Shown: positions 33,761 to 42,751 of the stretch, piece by piece | Position numbering within the stretch: position 1 is the first letter of the stretch | Layout: every line of letters starts with the position of its first letter | NCBI GenBank assembly: GCA_963663635.2 | Contig: CAXXMY010000005.1 | Coordinates: 1 to 64,000 of the forward strand | Reading direction: 5' to 3' | Length of the DNA stretch: 64,000 nucleotides | Origin: Poriferisodalis sp963663635 | GTDB lineage: Bacteria > Actinomycetota > Acidimicrobiia > Acidimicrobiales > Poriferisodalaceae | Position numbers and translations under genes: made by a program | The notes under the pieces: generated by a model | What the model was told of the DNA's origin: nothing | The model's input: the letters and a program-made list of their open reading frames with translations, nothing else | Databases searched by the model: none

Positions 33761-35965
33761 ATGTGGATGCTCGAGAACGCGTTCCTGATCCCGCTGATCC
33801 CGGCGATTTCGTTCGTCGTGATCCTGCTGTTCGGCCGCAGCGTCATCGGCGCGGACCGGGTGCATCGCGTCGGCATCGCGGCGGTGGGCATCGTCTGGGT
33901 GCTCTCGATGATCGCCGCCGCGGCCTGGATCGTCCGAGTCGAGGACGGCACCGCCGGTCCCGATGACACCGACAGCCATGCCCTCGTGGGTGTGAGTGAG
34001 GGTTACGCAGCCGCTGGCGCGATGAGCGGTGGCGAGAATCTCGCCGCAGAAGATGACGGACACGGCGTCGTTGAAGATGACGGCCATGGCGCCGATGACG
34101 GTCACGGTTCGACGGGCACCGAGCCGGTCATCAGCACGTTCAGTGGCTGGTGGTCCAACGCCGGCGTTGATTTCACCGTCGGCACCCTGGTCGACGGCAC
34201 GACGGTGCTGTTGCTGATCGTGGTCACTTCGATCTCGCTGTTGGTGCACGTCTATTCCAGCGAATACGTGAAGGGCGATCGGCGCTTCGTTCACTACTAC
34301 GCCTTCCTGAGCCTGTTCACCGCCGCGATGCTCCTGTTCGTCATGGCCCAGAACCTGGTTCAGATGATCGTGGGCTGGGAGCTGGTGGGCGTGTGCAGCT
34401 TTGTGCTCATCGGGCATTGGTGGGAGGAACGGCCCAACACTGACGCCTCGCTGAAGGCGTTCCTCACGAACCGCGTCGGCGACATCGGCCTGATCATCGG
34501 CGTCATCATCCTCTACGGCACCTTCAAGACCTTCGACATCGACACGATCAACCGCATGGTCCCCGAGAAGGCCGGGACCGAGCACTTCGCCCTGCTCATC
34601 GCCGCAATTGCGCTGATGGCCGCGGTGGCCTCCAAATCGGGCCAGTTCCCGTTGCATACGTGGCTGCCCGATGCCATGGCCGGCCCGACGCCGGTCTCGG
34701 CGCTCATCCACGCGGCGACCATGGTGGTGGCAGGCGTGTACATGATTGCTCGGCTGTACCCGGTCTTCTACGAAGGCCTGTCCATCGGCAGCTCCTCGAT
34801 CAACCTCATGGCGTTCATCGGAGGCTTCACCGCGCTCATCGGTGCCGGGCTGGCATTTGCCCAGTGGGACATCAAGAAGGTGCTGGCCTACTCCACGGTC
34901 AGCCAGCTCGGCTACATGGTGATGGCTCTGGGCGTGGGGGCGTGGACCGCGGCGATGTTCCACCTGTTCACGCACGCCTTTTTCAAGGCCTGCCTGTTCC
35001 TGGGTGCCGGCTCGGTCAGCCATGCCGCCCACCACACCTTCGACATGCGCGAGATGGGCGGCCTGCGCAAGCACATGCCGCACACCTACAAGACGTTCGT
35101 GATCGCAACCTTGGCGCTCGCGGGTGTGTTCCCGTTTGCCGGGTTCTGGTCCAAGGACGAGATCTTGCTCGGGGCCCTAGCGGGCCAGCAACGCGCCTAC
35201 CCGCTCATGCTCATCTTCGGTTGCGTGGTGGCGTTGATGACCGCCGCGTACATGACGCGGGTCATCTGGTACACGTTCTGGGGCGAGTACCGGGGCCATG
35301 GCCACCCGCACGAGTCGCCCAAGATGATGACCGTGCCGCTGTGGATCCTCGCCGGCATGGCGGTGGTGGCGGGCGTGTTCAACCTGCCCGCGGGGGTGCT
35401 GTCGCCGATCGGGCTGGAAGGCTTCGCACACCGCGTCCAGACCTACGCCGAGCCGTCGATCTACTTGAACGCCGTCGGGCTGTCGCATCCCGATCCATCG
35501 CTGATTCTGGCGCTGGTCGGCCTCGCGCTGGCGCTGGCCGGCATTGCCATCACGTTCCTGTACTACTGGCGCAACTCCGGCCCGCACGGGCTGACCGAGC
35601 GCAACCGCTACGCCAAGGCCGGGTACACGTTCCTCGAGAACAAGTACTACCTCGACCGTCTCTACACCGACATCATCGTCGGGTCGATCAAGGCACCGAT
35701 CGCCCGGGCCGCCAACTGGGTCAACCAGAACGTGATCGACAAGGTCGTGGACACCGCCGGCGAGACGGCCCGCGACAGTGGCCGCTGGGTGTACCGCTGG
35801 ATCGACCAAGGCACCATCGACGGCGGCGTGAACGCGATCGCCAGCGGTGCCGATGCGGGCGGTCAGGGTCTGCGGGGCATGCAGACCGGCAAGGTCCAGA
35901 ACTACGGCTCGCTGCTGTTCGGAACAGCCGCAGTCGCCGCCATCGTGTTCGTGATCGTGCTGTGA
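33761..35965 (+). CDS. nuoL: NADH-quinone oxidoreductase subunit L (operon 2)
   Basis: A 734-residue antiporter-like subunit, larger than most NuoL. Conserved blocks NLVQMIVGWELVGVCSFVLI, LPDAMAGPTPVSALIHAATM and WDIKKVLAYSTVSQLGYMVM are complete. An Asp/His-rich insert made of three copies of (E/A)DDGHG lies at residues 97-116, before the first conserved helices. A C-terminal stretch of about 100 residues follows the lateral helix (YYLDRLYTDIIV, then an amphipathic segment and a final helix). Confidence 0.95.
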   Translation: MWMLENAFLIPLIPAISFVVILLFGRSVIGADRVHRVGIAAVGIVWVLSMIAAAAWIVRVEDGTAGPDDTDSHALVGVSEGYAAAGAMSGGENLAAEDDGHGVVEDDGHGADDGHGSTGTEPVISTFSGWWSNAGVDFTVGTLVDGTTVLLLIVVTSISLLVHVYSSEYVKGDRRFVHYYAFLSLFTAAMLLFVMAQNLVQMIVGWELVGVCSFVLIGHWWEERPNTDASLKAFLTNRVGDIGLIIGVIILYGTFKTFDIDTINRMVPEKAGTEHFALLIAAIALMAAVASKSGQFPLHTWLPDAMAGPTPVSALIHAATMVVAGVYMIARLYPVFYEGLSIGSSSINLMAFIGGFTALIGAGLAFAQWDIKKVLAYSTVSQLGYMVMALGVGAWTAAMFHLFTHAFFKACLFLGAGSVSHAAHHTFDMREMGGLRKHMPHTYKTFVIATLALAGVFPFAGFWSKDEILLGALAGQQRAYPLMLIFGCVVALMTAAYMTRVIWYTFWGEYRGHGHPHESPKMMTVPLWILAGMAVVAGVFNLPAGVLSPIGLEGFAHRVQTYAEPSIYLNAVGLSHPDPSLILALVGLALALAGIAITFLYYWRNSGPHGLTERNRYAKAGYTFLENKYYLDRLYTDIIVGSIKAPIARAANWVNQNVIDKVVDTAGETARDSGRWVYRWIDQGTIDGGVNAIASGADAGGQGLRGMQTGKVQNYGSLLFGTAAVAAIVFVIVL

Positions 35966-36035
35966 GGGGTCAAGCCATGCCCGACTGTGGCCAACCCAGT
36001 CACCGCCAGAGCATCGAGAGCTAGGGAGAGACAGC

Positions 36036-37595
36036 GTGGACGCAACTGGATTCGACGCTTGGGCGCTGAGCCTCGCGGTGTTCCTGCCGGTCATCGGCGC
36101 GCTCGTGATGATGCTGGTGCCGAGCGCCCGCGAGGCCGAGCTGAAGCTGATCGCACTGCTGTCCTCGCTGGCGGCGCTCGCCGTCGGCGTGTACCTGCTG
36201 TTCAGCTTCGACTACGGCAATGCCGGGACGCTGCAGTTCGTGGTCGACAAGCACTGGATCGACGCCATCTCCGCGAAGTACATCGTCGGACTCGACGGGT
36301 TGTCGATGCCGTTGCTCATCTTGTCGCTGGCGATCGTGCCGCTGTGCATCATCTACTCGTGGGACCACATCCCAGAGCCGGGCAATGCCAAGGCATTCCT
36401 GATTCTGATTCTGATTCTGGGCTCGGGCATGAACGGCACGTTCGTGGCGCAGGACCTGATCCTGTTCTTCGTGTTCTTCGAGGTCGTGCTGCTGCCGATG
36501 TACTTCATGATCGGCGTGTGGGGCGGCGAGAACCGGCGCTACGCCTCGCTCAAGTTCTTCCTGTTCACGCTGTTCGGCTCGGCGCTGATGATCGTCAGCT
36601 TCGTGGCGCTGTTCTTCTTGTCGCGCGACGGCAACGGCGCGCTGCTGGAGACGTTCGACATGCGCGAGCTGTCCCGCGTCGCCGGTGTTGGGATCGCCAA
36701 GGGAACCCAGGTGCTGGTGTTCGCCGGTCTGTTCATGGGCTTCGGCATCAAGGTGCCGATGTTCCCGTTCCACACGTGGCTGCCCGACGCCCACACCGAG
36801 GCTCCCACGGTGGGATCGGTGATTCTGGCGGCGATCCTGCTGAAGCTCGGCACCTACGGCTTCGTGCGGATCGCGCTGCCGTTCCTGCCCGAGGGAGCGA
36901 AGGCGTGGGCGCCGTGGATTGGCCTCTTGGCGGTCATCGGCATCATCTACGGTGCGCTGGCCTGTCTGGCGCAGACCGATATGAAACGGCTCATCGCCTT
37001 CAGCTCGGTCGCACACATGGGCTTCGTGATGCTCGGCATTTCCACGCTGACCGAGTTCGGCATCAACGCTGCGGTGTACGGCATGGTGGCGCACGGGATC
37101 ATCACCGGGATGCTGTTCTTCGTGGCCGGCTCGGTGAAGGAGCGGTATCACACGCTCGAGATCAGCCGGCTGGGCGGCCTGCTCAAATCGGCGCCGCGGA
37201 TGGGCTGGATTCTGGGCATCTCCGCGATGGCCTCGCTCGGCCTGCCCGGACTGGCCGGATTCTGGGGTGAGTTCCCGGCGATCCTGTCGGCCTACAACCC
37301 TGGCGCCGGCTTGCCGGAGGAGACGTTCCGCACATACATGGTCATCGCTGCGGTCGGCACGGTGTTCGCTGCCGGCTACCTGCTGTGGCTGTTCCAGCGC
37401 AGTGCGTTCGGCGAGCCGAGTTCCGAGTGGGATGGGCACGTCATTGCCGATGTGAATCGGTTCGAGTGGACCGCGTGGATGCCGTTGCTGCTGGCGATGG
37501 TGGTCTTTGGCATCTTCCCCAACCTGATCTACGGCATGGTCGATGATGTGTCGCACGGCATCGCTGCGAGCATCACGGCAGCGACCGGCGGCTGA
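36036..37595 (+). CDS. nuoM: NADH-quinone oxidoreductase subunit M (operon 2)
   Basis: A 519-residue antiporter-like subunit with VFFEVVLLPMYFMIGVWG, FPFHTWLPDAHTEAPTVGS and TDMKRLIAFSSVAHMGFVML. The GTG at 36036 is preceded by agggagag. A 6-nt sequence (attctg) is repeated three times within the helix FLILILILGSGM (about residues 122-133). A 70-bp gap separates it from nuoL, the largest in operon 2. Confidence 0.95.
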   Translation: MDATGFDAWALSLAVFLPVIGALVMMLVPSAREAELKLIALLSSLAALAVGVYLLFSFDYGNAGTLQFVVDKHWIDAISAKYIVGLDGLSMPLLILSLAIVPLCIIYSWDHIPEPGNAKAFLILILILGSGMNGTFVAQDLILFFVFFEVVLLPMYFMIGVWGGENRRYASLKFFLFTLFGSALMIVSFVALFFLSRDGNGALLETFDMRELSRVAGVGIAKGTQVLVFAGLFMGFGIKVPMFPFHTWLPDAHTEAPTVGSVILAAILLKLGTYGFVRIALPFLPEGAKAWAPWIGLLAVIGIIYGALACLAQTDMKRLIAFSSVAHMGFVMLGISTLTEFGINAAVYGMVAHGIITGMLFFVAGSVKERYHTLEISRLGGLLKSAPRMGWILGISAMASLGLPGLAGFWGEFPAILSAYNPGAGLPEETFRTYMVIAAVGTVFAAGYLLWLFQRSAFGEPSSEWDGHVIADVNRFEWTAWMPLLLAMVVFGIFPNLIYGMVDDVSHGIAASITAATGG

Positions 37596-37597
37596 CG

Positions 37598-39277
37598 GTG
37601 GATGTGATGCTCGCCTTCGTTCGGCCGGCCCTCGACTGGCATGCGCTCGCACCCGAGCTGACGCTGCTGGCTGTGGGCACCCTCGTCACGGTTGCGGACA
37701 TCGCGTTCGACGACAAGGCGCGCCGCCTGATGCCGACGCTCGCTGGCGTCGGGTTGCTGGCGACGCTGGTGCCCATCTTGACCCTTGCGGTGGACAGCGG
37801 CGATCCGCGGTCCATGTTCGGCGGCGCGTACGTCGTTGACGATTTCTCGCTGGTGCTCAAGGCACTGTTCGTGCTGGTCGGTTACATCGTCGTGCTGATG
37901 TCGGTCGACTACGTGCGCGACGGCGATTACTACGAGAACGAGTACTACACGCTGCTGCTGACGTCGCTGTTGGGCATGGTGATGATGGCCAGCTCACGCG
38001 ACCTCGTCAGCGTCTTCGTGGCCTTGGAGTTGCTGTCGATCCCGGTGTACATGCTGGCTGCGTGGCGCAAGGGCGGGCCGCGCTCGAATGAGGCGGGCCT
38101 GAAGTACTACCTGATGGGTGTCTTTGCGTCCGCAGTGATGCTCTACGGCATGTCGCTGCTGTTCGGCGTGACCGGCGGAACCGACTTCGGCACGATCGCG
38201 GCGGGGTTGAGCGGGGATTCGAGCCCGCTCGTCATCGTGGCGGTCCTGTTCGTGTTGATCGGGTTCGCCTTCAAGGTCTCGGCGGTGCCATTCCACACGT
38301 GGGCGCCAGACACCTACGAGGGCGCGCCTACGCCGGTGACGGCGTTCTTGTCCGTGGCGTCCAAGTCGGCTGGCATGGTGGCGCTGCTGGCACTCGTGTT
38401 CGTCGCCTTCGAAGGCGCTGCCGATGTGGTGCAGCCGTTCTTCTGGGCGTTGGCTGCGGTGACGATGACGGTCGGCAACCTCATCGCGCTGCGCCAGACC
38501 AACATCGTGCGAATGCTGGCCTACTCGGGCATCGCCCAAGGCGGCTTCATGCTGGTGCCGTTCGCGGTGGCCTACGAAGGCTCGTCCGCGACGCTGGCCA
38601 GCGCACGGGAGGCGGTGGTCGTCTACATGATCATCTACGCCTTCATGAACCTGGGGGCGTTCAGCGTGGTGCTGGCGGTGTCACGCCGGACTCGTTCGGG
38701 CGCGATCACGAGCTACGGCGGACTGTTCAGCTACGCGCCCGGCATCGCGGTGCTGATGACGCTGTTCCTGGCCGCGTTGGCGGGCATTCCGCCGGCGGGC
38801 GGCTGGTTTGCCAAGTTCGTCGTGTTCCGGGCACTGGCGGATGCCAGCACGCCGGCGGGCTGGGTGCTGGCTGCGCTGGTTGCGGTGAACGCCGTCATCG
38901 CGTTCGGCTATTACGCGCGGGTGCTGGTGCAGATGTGGTTCCAGCCGGTGCCCCCCACCGTCGAGGTCGGCATCGACACATCCGCCGACGAGTCCGCCGA
39001 TCTGGAATCCGCTGGTGGCGAGCCCGAGCTGGCTGCTGCCGAAGACGGTGCTGGTGGCGAGCCCGAGCTGGCTGCTGCCCAGGACGGTGCTGGCGTTTCA
39101 GTCGAGGCGCGCGAGCGCCGCACGGCGATGGTGCCCTTCGTGCCGGGTCCGATCCCGATAACCGGCGCGCTGGCGGCGGCTTTGGTGATCACGGCCCTCG
39201 CGACGCTGCTCACCGGCATCTTCCCCGGGCTGGTCAGCCACTTCGGCACCGTCTCAGTGTTCGATATCGGCGGCTGA
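37598..39277 (+). CDS. nuoN: NADH-quinone oxidoreductase subunit N (operon 2)
   Basis: A 559-residue antiporter-like subunit. Conserved blocks: DLVSVFVALELLSIPVYMLA, VPFHTWAPDTYEGAPTPVTAFL and TNIVRMLAYSGIAQGGFMLV, the last with Val/Arg where a Lys is more usual. A 39-nt tandem duplication near the C-terminus gives GGEPELAAAEDGA/GGEPELAAAQDGA in the loop before the last helix. It starts 2 nt after nuoM and ends operon 2. Confidence 0.95.
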   Translation: MDVMLAFVRPALDWHALAPELTLLAVGTLVTVADIAFDDKARRLMPTLAGVGLLATLVPILTLAVDSGDPRSMFGGAYVVDDFSLVLKALFVLVGYIVVLMSVDYVRDGDYYENEYYTLLLTSLLGMVMMASSRDLVSVFVALELLSIPVYMLAAWRKGGPRSNEAGLKYYLMGVFASAVMLYGMSLLFGVTGGTDFGTIAAGLSGDSSPLVIVAVLFVLIGFAFKVSAVPFHTWAPDTYEGAPTPVTAFLSVASKSAGMVALLALVFVAFEGAADVVQPFFWALAAVTMTVGNLIALRQTNIVRMLAYSGIAQGGFMLVPFAVAYEGSSATLASAREAVVVYMIIYAFMNLGAFSVVLAVSRRTRSGAITSYGGLFSYAPGIAVLMTLFLAALAGIPPAGGWFAKFVVFRALADASTPAGWVLAALVAVNAVIAFGYYARVLVQMWFQPVPPTVEVGIDTSADESADLESAGGEPELAAAEDGAGGEPELAAAQDGAGVSVEARERRTAMVPFVPGPIPITGALAAALVITALATLLTGIFPGLVSHFGTVSVFDIGG

Positions 39278-39381
39278 TCCGGCCGTTTGCGGCCACACAC
39301 TGCGACACGCAGTCTCGTCGCAGCTCGCCAGCGATTCGTGAGTCCCGGGATCCGAGAGTTGCCGCGCGGCGCGGCGCTCGC

Positions 39382-40410
39382 ATGGCCTCCAGACTGGGAC
39401 TGATGCCCGAAGTGCTGCGCTTCGACGCCTACATGGACGAGGCCTTGTACGGCGCTGGCGGCTTCTACGAACGCGGAGGACATCCGGGTACGCGTGACGG
39501 CGACTTCGCGACATCGGTCGAGCTGGGTTCGTTGTTCGCTCGGTGCGTGGCGAATTACCTGGACCGGACGTGGATCGAGATGGGCCGCCCAGATCCCTTC
39601 GTCGTCATCGAGGGCGGTGCAGGCCGGGGGACACTGTGCCGCGATGTGCTCGCCGCAGTCGAGGGCTGCCGTGAGGCAGTTCGCTACGTGATGGTCGAGC
39701 GGACCGAATCGCAGCGCCAAGCAGCGCTGGGAATTGCCGGCGAGGCCGCGGTGCTGGCTGACCTGCCCGCAGGGCCGTTCGTGGGCGTCGTCTTGGCCAA
39801 TGAGCTGCTCGACAACTTGCCGATCCGCCTGCTTGAGCGCGCACCGACTGGTTGGGATGAAGTGCATGTCGAAGTCGACGAGCAGCGGGTGACGCAAGTC
39901 CGCCAACCGGCGCCCGACGACGCCAGCGCGATGGCGACAGCGCTTGTACCCGACGCGCCCGTGGGCAGCCGGATTCCACTGCAGCTGCGCGCTTCGGTGT
40001 GGGTGCGAAGGGCGTTGAGGCTGCTCGAAGCAGGCCGAGTGCTCATCTTCGACTACGGCGTGCGCACGACAGCCGAGTTGGCGCAGCGACCGCAGGCACA
40101 GTGGCTGCGGACCTACCGCTCCCAACGTCGGGCTGACGACCCGCTCGCCGCGCCAGGCACCGCTGACATCACGTGCGAGGTGGCGTTCGATCAGCTGCCG
40201 TCGGGAGCAAGGATGTCCCCACAGGCCGACTGGCTCGCAGCACACGGCATCGAGTCGATGACCGCAGCCGCAGGTGCGCTGTGGGAACGCACCCGCGTCA
40301 ACCCCACCGCCGAGACCCTCGCTGCACGAGCGCTCCTTGACGAAGCCTCGGCACTGGTCGACCCTCGCAGCTTCGGTGCGTTCTGGGCCGCCGAGTGGCG
40401 GATCGGCTGA
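39382..40410 (+). CDS. MidA/NDUFAF7-family SAM-dependent methyltransferase
   Basis: A 342-residue class I methyltransferase. The SAM motif VVIEGGAGRGTLCRDVL is near residue 74, and the family hallmark VLANELLDNLPIRL (as in ANEFFDALP of MidA) near residue 135. The mitochondrial member NDUFAF7 dimethylates an Arg of the NuoD homologue NDUFS2 and is needed for complex I assembly. Here the gene follows nuoN2 by 104 bp on the same strand, and the target Arg is kept only in NuoD2, which supports the same role. The ATG at 39382 gives the expected family N-terminus (FDAYMDEALYG); other functions are possible. Confidence 0.85.
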   Translation: MASRLGLMPEVLRFDAYMDEALYGAGGFYERGGHPGTRDGDFATSVELGSLFARCVANYLDRTWIEMGRPDPFVVIEGGAGRGTLCRDVLAAVEGCREAVRYVMVERTESQRQAALGIAGEAAVLADLPAGPFVGVVLANELLDNLPIRLLERAPTGWDEVHVEVDEQRVTQVRQPAPDDASAMATALVPDAPVGSRIPLQLRASVWVRRALRLLEAGRVLIFDYGVRTTAELAQRPQAQWLRTYRSQRRADDPLAAPGTADITCEVAFDQLPSGARMSPQADWLAAHGIESMTAAAGALWERTRVNPTAETLAARALLDEASALVDPRSFGAFWAAEWRIG

Positions 40411-40540
40411 GAACCTGCGCCCCAGCCGACCGGCGGCTGTCCCCGTCAGCAGGTTGACGGTGCTCCTGCAAGTGCCGTGATCGCGAACGATCACGCTGCC
40501 GCGGCCGTTCGCGTTGGTGGGTGTGTTGCAGGGTGTGGCT

Positions 40541-40594
40541 GTGTCTTCGGTGTCTTCGGTGTAGCTGGTGTAGCTGGTGTCTTCGGTGTAGCTG
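40541..40594. repeat. 9-bp tandem repeat (six units)
   Basis: Six consecutive 9-bp units alternate between gtgtcttcg and gtgtagctg, then break down into related gtgtcgtca units to about 40625. The array lies in the 262-bp space between the methyltransferase and the 3' end of the DUF222 gene. I see no gene in this space. Confidence 0.9.
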
Positions 40595-40672
40595 TGTCGT
40601 CAGTGTCGTCAGTGTCGCCAGTGTGGCGGGGCGTGGCGTTGGTGGTGGTGTCGCCCACCGCGAGGGTTGGGA

Positions 40673-42344
40673 TCACGGTGGCCCTTTCGCTGTCGTGTCG
40701 CTGGTCTGGCTGGATCTTGCGCGTCGGCGACCAGGACGACCCGCCCGACGTGGCCCTGTCGCCGTCGTGTCGCTGGTATCGCCGGTGGCGGTCGTGCGGG
40801 GTGCGGTGGCCCATCGGCGAGGGCCGGGGCGTCGTGCGAGGCGTTCGTTGCTGTTGTGGAGCTTGTTGTGGCAGTCGTTGCACAGGGCTGCGAGATTCGG
40901 TACGTCGGTGTTGCCGTTGTCGGCTGCCCATTCGTCGATGTGGTGGTTTCGGCAGTGATGCATGGGTGCGCGGCACAGAACGCAGCCGCGGTCGGGTATC
41001 GCGACGGCGAGTTGCTGGGCGACGCTGGCGTGTCGGCGGCTGCGTCCGAGCCACAGGATTTCTCCGTTGGCGTCGAACAGTGCGCCTGCGATGCGAGTGT
41101 CGGGCGAGAGGTTGTCGAGGATCGACGGCGGGACGGGTCCGGCGCCGAGCAGTTCGCAGGTTCCGTCGGGCTTGGTGCCGTCGATGACGCCGATCTCGGC
41201 GATGACAATGAGCTGGTTGGGTGCCTGGACTGGCCGCCACCGATCGATTGATCGGCCCGCCGGGCCCTCGGCGGCGACATCGCTTTCCGAGCCGCGGCCG
41301 CTCCCTCCGCCAACGTCGTCCCGAGGGTTGGGGGTGTGTGCGGCGAGGTGGTCGATGGTGACCAGGGCGTTGCGGTCGGTGATCATTTCGAACAGGCTGT
41401 CGGCGAGGCGTTGGCGGTTGTCGCGGATCTGGTTGGGTGTGCCGTCGCGTCCGCCGTCGAGACGCCACAGGGCGTCGTTGTAGTTCTCGAGCGCTTGGCG
41501 CACGAACGCGAAGCTGGCCGGGTCGAACTCGGCGTGCAGCACGCCCATCCCGGTGGACTCATCGACGAACAACGACGCGCAGCGCTCGCGGCGCTGACGG
41601 CCCAGCTCGCACTCAGCAGCAGCGGGGTCGTGGAGCGCCGCGAACGCTTTGGCCTGGTCGCGCAGAGTCTCGGGCGACACCACGGCGGCGGCTTCGAGCA
41701 GTTCTGCTGCGGTGTCGACCGCGTCGGGGCTGGTGCGCCGCGCAGCGTCGGCAAGCACCTGGGCGTGCTCAACGTTCAGCTCGCCCATAGCGAGGCCGCG
41801 TGCCACATTCGGCATCTGCGCGACCTGTTCGCTGACCTCCACAGTGCGCTTCGCGTAGCGCTTGCTCACACGCGCCCGCTCAACCAACGCCGCGCGGCCC
41901 GACCCCGGGCGGGCGGCTTCGAGAGCGCCAGTCGCTGCGAGCAACAGCACGTCTGTGGCCGAGCGCAGCCGAGACGCGACGGCGACGACATCGATGAGCG
42001 TCTCGCAGTCTGCGTCGCCGAGCGGTTACCCGTGACGCTCGGGCGACCATGTCACGCGCCCCGGACAGCACCGACAGCACACCCTCAACCGGCCCAACCG
42101 GCCCAACCGGAAGCGACACCGGCCCAACCGGCTCAACCGGCTCAACCGGCTCAACCGGAAGCGACACCGGCTCAACCGGCTCAACCGGAAGCGACACCGG
42201 CCCAACCGGCGTGGCTGAAGGCGGCAGCGGTCCAAGCGGCCCGGCGGCAGGCGCCGCCGGCACGGCCACAGCCGTGCCGCTCGGCGCCACGGAGCCGGTC
42301 GGCATTCCCGCCGCTGAATCGCTGTGAACGTCTGAGCGCTTCAT
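40673..42344 (-). pseudogene. DUF222/HNH endonuclease-like gene with frameshift
   Basis: The distal part (41950 down to 40673) encodes a DUF222 domain and a C-terminal HNH motif (CVLCRAPMHHCRNHHIDEW, then NLAALCNDCHNKLH). The expected domain start (LGDADCETLIDVVAVASRL) is coded just upstream in the same frame, but follows a TAA at 42026-42028 and has no start codon. The missing N-terminus is in another frame from ATG 42344 (MKRSDVHSDSAAG, ending GARDMVARASRVT), so a one-base shift near 42020-42030 separates the parts. The N-terminal part holds a 9-bp repeat coding Pro/Val/Glu. Such actinobacterial genes are multicopy and mobile-like. Confidence 0.75.
42085..42210. repeat. 9-bp tandem repeat inside the DUF222 gene
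   Basis: Repeated units of caaccggcc or caaccggct, broken by three copies of ggaagcgacac. On the minus strand they code a Pro/Val/Glu-rich stretch of the DUF222 gene; on the plus strand they give a collagen-like Gly-Pro-Thr reading that I regard as spurious. Confidence 0.85.
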
Positions 42345-42751
42345 GACAATGACTGTAAATACGGGGTGTGACACGAAAGCCTCGAAACAACCCCCCAACG
42401 GCATCACCGCATCCGAACCGACACCAGCGCCACCCCACTCACCCCACATACCGCAACCCACCCCACTCACCCCACCACCCCACATACCGCAACCCAGCGC
42501 ACACACCGCACATACCGCAACCCAGCGCACACACCCCACATACCGCAACCCAGCGCACTCGGCCCGGACATGGGTGCCGCCCGATCACCGCAGCCGCCGG
42601 ATCAACAGGTCGCGTGGCGCCACTGATTTTGCTGTGCGGGCGCAAACACCGTCAGGCCCCGCTGACGCAGCTCGTGAGCACTGCGCAACGCCAGCACCCG
42701 GCTCGCCGACGACCGGTTGAACCTAAGCAGCACACGTTTGCGAACGCAGCG
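42345..42751. other. Gene-free interval with tandem repeats
   Basis: 407 bp between the start of the DUF222 gene and the 3' end of the PIN toxin gene (both minus). It holds an AT-rich spot near 42350-42365 that could be the DUF222 promoter (minus-strand TATTTA, 11 nt before the ATG), and the 16-bp repeat array at 42445-42552. The rest (42560-42751) shows nothing I can support. Confidence 0.5.
42445..42552. repeat. 16-bp repeat, four copies
   Basis: Exact copies of cacataccgcaaccca start at 42445, 42481, 42509 and 42537 (spacings 36, 28 and 28 bp), joined by variable C-rich linkers. The spacers are themselves similar and short, so this is a minisatellite and not a CRISPR array. Confidence 0.9.

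Noticed and set aside
36021..37652. A 543-codon minus-strand open frame opposite nuoM2, and similar long antisense frames opposite nuoL and nuoM of operon 1
   Set aside because: Arg/His/Gln-rich translations without family motifs, exactly antisense to conserved nuo genes.
39281..39294. Short hairpin (ggccg-tttg-cggcc) just after nuoN2 as a terminator
   Set aside because: Only a 5-bp stem with no T-tract, and the methyltransferase gene follows on the same strand, so read-through is plausible.
40491..41468. Pro/Thr/Arg-rich 325-codon minus-strand frame
   Set aside because: It is an alternative frame of the DUF222/HNH gene and the adjoining 9-bp repeat, with no motifs of its own.
42049..42327. 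Collagen-like Gly-Pro-Thr/Ser protein on the plus strand
   Set aside because: It arises from the 9-bp repeat that codes the linker of the DUF222 gene on the minus strand; it has no independent promoter or conserved ends.
42445..42552. Possible CRISPR array
   Set aside because: Repeat is 16 bp, spacers are about 12-20 bp and similar to one another, and no cas genes are nearby; a minisatellite fits better.
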